A DNA stretch of 64,000 nt from Apiospora phragmitis (Eukaryota; Ascomycota; Sordariomycetes; Amphisphaeriales; Apiosporaceae), in the NCBI GenBank assembly GCA_038363925.1, contig JAQQWL010000006.1, forward strand, positions 4,940,501-5,004,500, written 5' to 3'. Numbering within the stretch: position 1 is the stretch's first letter; every line of letters starts with the position of its first letter. The notes below the pieces were generated by a model, which saw only the letters and a program-made list of their open reading frames with translations, was not told the origin of the DNA and did not search any database. Below, in pieces: positions 60,901 through 64,000 of the stretch. A program made the position numbers and the translations under genes.

Positions 60901-62950
60901 CTACTCTTAGCCTTTCCAATTTCAATTAGGGGTAGCTCGTGGGTTTCATGTTGACATATAGGGTCGTATCGGGTTCTTCAGTTTAGGCATATAACTTCTG
61001 TTGTGTGAGTTTTCTTGGAGACGGTGGCGCATCCGAGCATTCCAATTCATACGATCTATTAGGGGGGAAAGTCGTGATCCGACTTAAGTTGTCTTAACAC
61101 CCCCATGTTCTGTTTGTTCCCGCGGTTATGACACCAAAGCAAACTGGTGTACGAGGGGCGGTAGTGACCAACGCAATGCAACATGTCAGCTTTTGACTAC
61201 GGCGAAAACATTGACTAAAGGGCAAAAGGGCAGTCAAGTCAGCTGGGGTAATACACGCGGCAACGAAGACTCGGTGTGGATATCTTTGAGGTAGTTGTTT
61301 GATCTCGTTAGAATCATCGGAAGCCTCTTGGCCCTTGTATCAGCTACGATAGCTCCCCGTGTAATAGAAGGGTTAGGCAAGGAAAGAAGGCGAGTGGACG
61401 TGTAGAAGACGACGAACTGAGCATGGCAGAGGACCTGCTCACTTTGGTTCTCAACACCCTGTTCATGGCGCGAAATTGATAGAGATAGACGACCAGTACC
61501 CGGTCTCATTCAAGATTGATCTGAGAAATTGGTGCGTACGATCAATTCATTGATAGGGGCGCACCTCCCGGCCATCCAGTACAAGCCTATCTTGGTTCAG
61601 TGAGACATTTGGTACTATAAGAGTGGCTAAGGCAGATGAAGTTCAGGACTGAACCGCATGCACACACGTATGGCTAAGATGCGTTGTTCTTCATCGTGGC
61701 ACTATGTATACCTACATGTTTATAGCAGCTAAAAGCAGGCGCGGAACGTTTTAGGGCGAGTGGCCAGTTGGTGGCAGGCACATTTCAAGCATTGATCCGG
61801 GGCTTCGTGCCCTTTACTGACACTGACTGGATCGGTTTCTTTCTTGGCCCTATGCGGAAAACCAACTTTTCACAGAAGGGAAAAGACAAGATTTGGTTGT
61901 GGCCAATAGCTTCGAAGACCTGATCACACCGTCAAGTCAAGTCGGGGAATACAATAGCGGTGTGAACTGGGCCGTCATCATCAAGGCATATCTGAGGGCC
62001 AAGGGCAATCTAGTCCGGTAACACGGTGAGGCCTGATTAGTATCGACAATGCGTAGTCCAGTTGATGCGACTGCCAGGAGCCTAGATGCCAGAAAAGATA
62101 AACAATAATATCAGCTAACGTACTCCATGTTAACACTCGGATCTCAAAGTGAGGGGACTTCCCCAGACCCCAATACCCGGTACAGACCCACTTGCGAGGC
62201 GGTCGTGATCATGCACTTGTAAGTAGTAGCTATCAGTAGACCGGGGAAAACAGAACAACACTTAATGAGTCACCAAGCTCATCAAGATCAGTGTGTGTTT
62301 ATTTCAAAGAGGTCAAGTCTGACGGGAACTAGATAAAGGGTTCCGAAGGAATGGATGACAACATGAAGGCCTGCTGACCGCTAGAGCAGGCCTTGTTTTA
62401 GCCAACCTCCGTCATGGACCTAGCTGGATGACGCTATGGCTGGCTGCTCGTGCTCGTGTAACCGACAGTAGTAAAGTGTAATAGCTCCTAATGAATTGGC
62501 TGAAGATGCTCAAGTATCGCTGATATCATGGAGTGTTCATGCAAATACATTTGACGAATTGGACTCGATCCAAAACCGCATGAAGTCCAATCTCGAGGGG
62601 CTATCGGCAAGCAACAAAAGTTGAGTGCGGTTGATTCATTCACGTGACCGAGTCTTGGCATTGAAAAGTTGGAGACGTTGGAAGGTCCAAGCTTCTTCTC
62701 CAGGTTGTGCAGGAGCCACGAGCTGAGAGCTTTTGCTGGGCAAAGCGGGCTGGGTCACTCACTGTATGGGCAAAAGCAGGAAGGCCGTCCGTCCAATTTT
62801 CGCCGAAGCGCCGAGCAGCCGCAAAAACCTCAACCTACCACCTCACCTCCAACCAATCCCGCCCATCATCACCACCATCCCACACTTCTAACGACGACAC
62901 CGTCGACCACCTGTCAATTGAGCATATCCGTCTCTCCTCCATCGATCAAA
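57966..62950. other. gene-poor interval
   Basis: About 5 kb with no gene I can support. A 94-codon open frame at 59141-59425 starts in a good context (ACCATGGGAGAC) but is low-complexity (Ser/Pro-rich) in its second half and matches no family known to me. The last ~300 bp before 62951 are C-rich leader sequence of the next gene. Confidence 0.5.
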
Positions 62951-63749
62951 ATGCTCTTCCAACTCAGACCCTCGGTATGTCAATGGCAATGCCCGCTTCA
63001 AATCAATTGAAGACTACCTTCGAAAGAGACACTAACCAGGTTTTTTTTTCCGTCGCTCTACAGACTGCCAGGTCGGCCGCCAGTGCCGTCACGCGTGTCG
63101 CCCGGGTCAACGCCACCAGAACATTCATCGCCCCTACTGTTTCGCGACGAGGTACGTTTGGAATTGCGAATCTTGTCTTTCTTGATAGGGAAATGGAGCA
63201 CCAATTGAGGATGCGTATCGGAACGAATGGACGACATCATAGGGCTCGGAAGTCAAGTGCTTCTAATACCGAGCTCCGTGTTGTCGAAATCAAAATTTGG
63301 TCGCCATTTGCAACACCCAGCATCACAGCAGATCTATCAATCCCTCGACTATACTGTTTCCATTTCAGCGAGCCCAGCGACAACCATATCTTCATTCAAT
63401 CCCAGTCCGGCACATGTGTGGCAAAAACCCGGCCAATTTTCTGCAGACACAGCTTGACTAACACCTAACTTTCCGCATAGCCGACTTCGTCCAAGAACTC
63501 TACCTCAAGGAGCTCAAGGCCTACAAGCCCACCCCCGTCAAGGACTCAGATGCCGTTGGTCAGGTCGCCACATTCTCCGCCCCCAAGACTCCCAAGTCCC
63601 CCGAGGAGGCCGACCTCGCCAGCAACCTGAAGGACTACGAGAACATGGCCGTCGAGGTTGAGGGCCAAGAGACTGTTACCCCTGGCTCCGCCGCGCCCGT
63701 CGTCGAGGACTGGCTCGTCGAGGAGGAGGAGGAGACCGCCCACCACTAA
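62951..63749 (+). CDS. ATP14: mitochondrial ATP synthase subunit h
   Basis: Peripheral-stalk subunit of the F1Fo ATP synthase on the matrix side of the inner membrane. Exons 62951-62974, 63064-63151 and 63481-63749 join to 126 residues. The N-terminus MLFQLRPS, then ARSAASAVTRVARVNATRTF is a presequence. The mature part starts near ADFVQELYLKELKAYKP and ends in a very acidic tail (LVEEEEETAHH), both characteristic of subunit h. Introns are GT-AG; the 329-bp second intron is long for this window and stays partly open, so naive readings merge it with the exons. Intact. Confidence 0.94.
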
Positions 63750-64000
63750 ACTGGAGACACCCATGCACAACATTGCCGATCAAGTCGAGCACTTACACGC
63801 TGGGGAATCCGAAATGGTGAGTGGTTTGCATGCATAGAGAGCGAACATGGTTCTTTAGACGGTACGAAACGGGGGAAGACAAGCTGATCGAATAATACGA
63901 TCAAATGTGTTTCGATGGCAAAGCCAATATAACAACGGCCGCATGGCGGCGGGGGCGAGCTGCGAAGGCAGGCAGGCATGAAGAGGATGATGTCTTTTGG
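63750..64000. other. 3' flank of ATP14
   Basis: Non-coding as far as visible; the window ends here. Confidence 0.6.

Noticed and set aside
37424..63749. A secondary-metabolite or functional gene cluster
   Set aside because: The genes are unrelated housekeeping and single functions on both strands with large gaps. No synthase, P450, transporter or regulator set is present.

Overview
The window is nuclear DNA of a filamentous ascomycete, most likely a sordariomycete (Hypocreales or a relative). The reasons are the ascomycete-type introns of about 50-180 bp, the class III chitin synthase with a Neurospora-like N-terminus, the Pezizomycotina-type ketol-acid reductoisomerase, and heavy repeat-induced point mutation (RIP). 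The species cannot be named from the sequence alone.

Layout. (1) 1-1861 is ordinary-composition DNA with no gene I can support. (2) 1862-32719 is a sharply bounded, extremely AT-rich block made almost wholly of RIP-destroyed transposons. It holds at least five Gypsy/Ty3 chromovirus copies or fragments of one family in both orientations. One forward copy (15751-23646) is structurally complete, with 669/668-bp LTRs and a 5-bp target-site duplication, and sits inside a reverse copy. Two Fot1/pogo DNA transposons (2717-5129 and 9531-11361) have TA duplications and inverted termini. A tiny LTR family of about 495 bp (TRIM-like) is present as two full copies and one solo LTR, each with a 5-bp target duplication. 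(3) 32720-37423 is gene-free and leads into the gene-bearing part. (4) 37424-44563 carries three intact housekeeping genes on the + strand: class III chitin synthase, the NEDD8-conjugating enzyme UBC12, and mitochondrial ketol-acid reductoisomerase (ILV5). (5) 45237-55292 carries a fold-type II PLP enzyme (serine/threonine dehydratase or racemase-like, +), a small secreted six-cysteine protein (-), a DOMON-cytochrome b561 membrane protein (-), and a Psk1/S6K-type AGC kinase (-). Three of these four carry single-base indels relative to otherwise perfect reading frames. (6) 55293-62950 is gene-poor, with a palindrome-rich possible MITE and a decayed GRE2-like reductase pseudogene. (7) 62951-63749 encodes the mitochondrial ATP synthase subunit h (ATP14).

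The genes do not form a pathway or biosynthetic cluster. They are unlinked functions: cell wall, neddylation, branched-chain amino-acid synthesis, amino-acid deamination, secretion, redox, TOR-type signalling and respiration. The most notable structures are the miniature LTR family with its verified insertion sites, the readable nesting order of the heterochromatic block, the secreted cysteine-rich protein, and the cluster of frameshifts at 46-55 kb.
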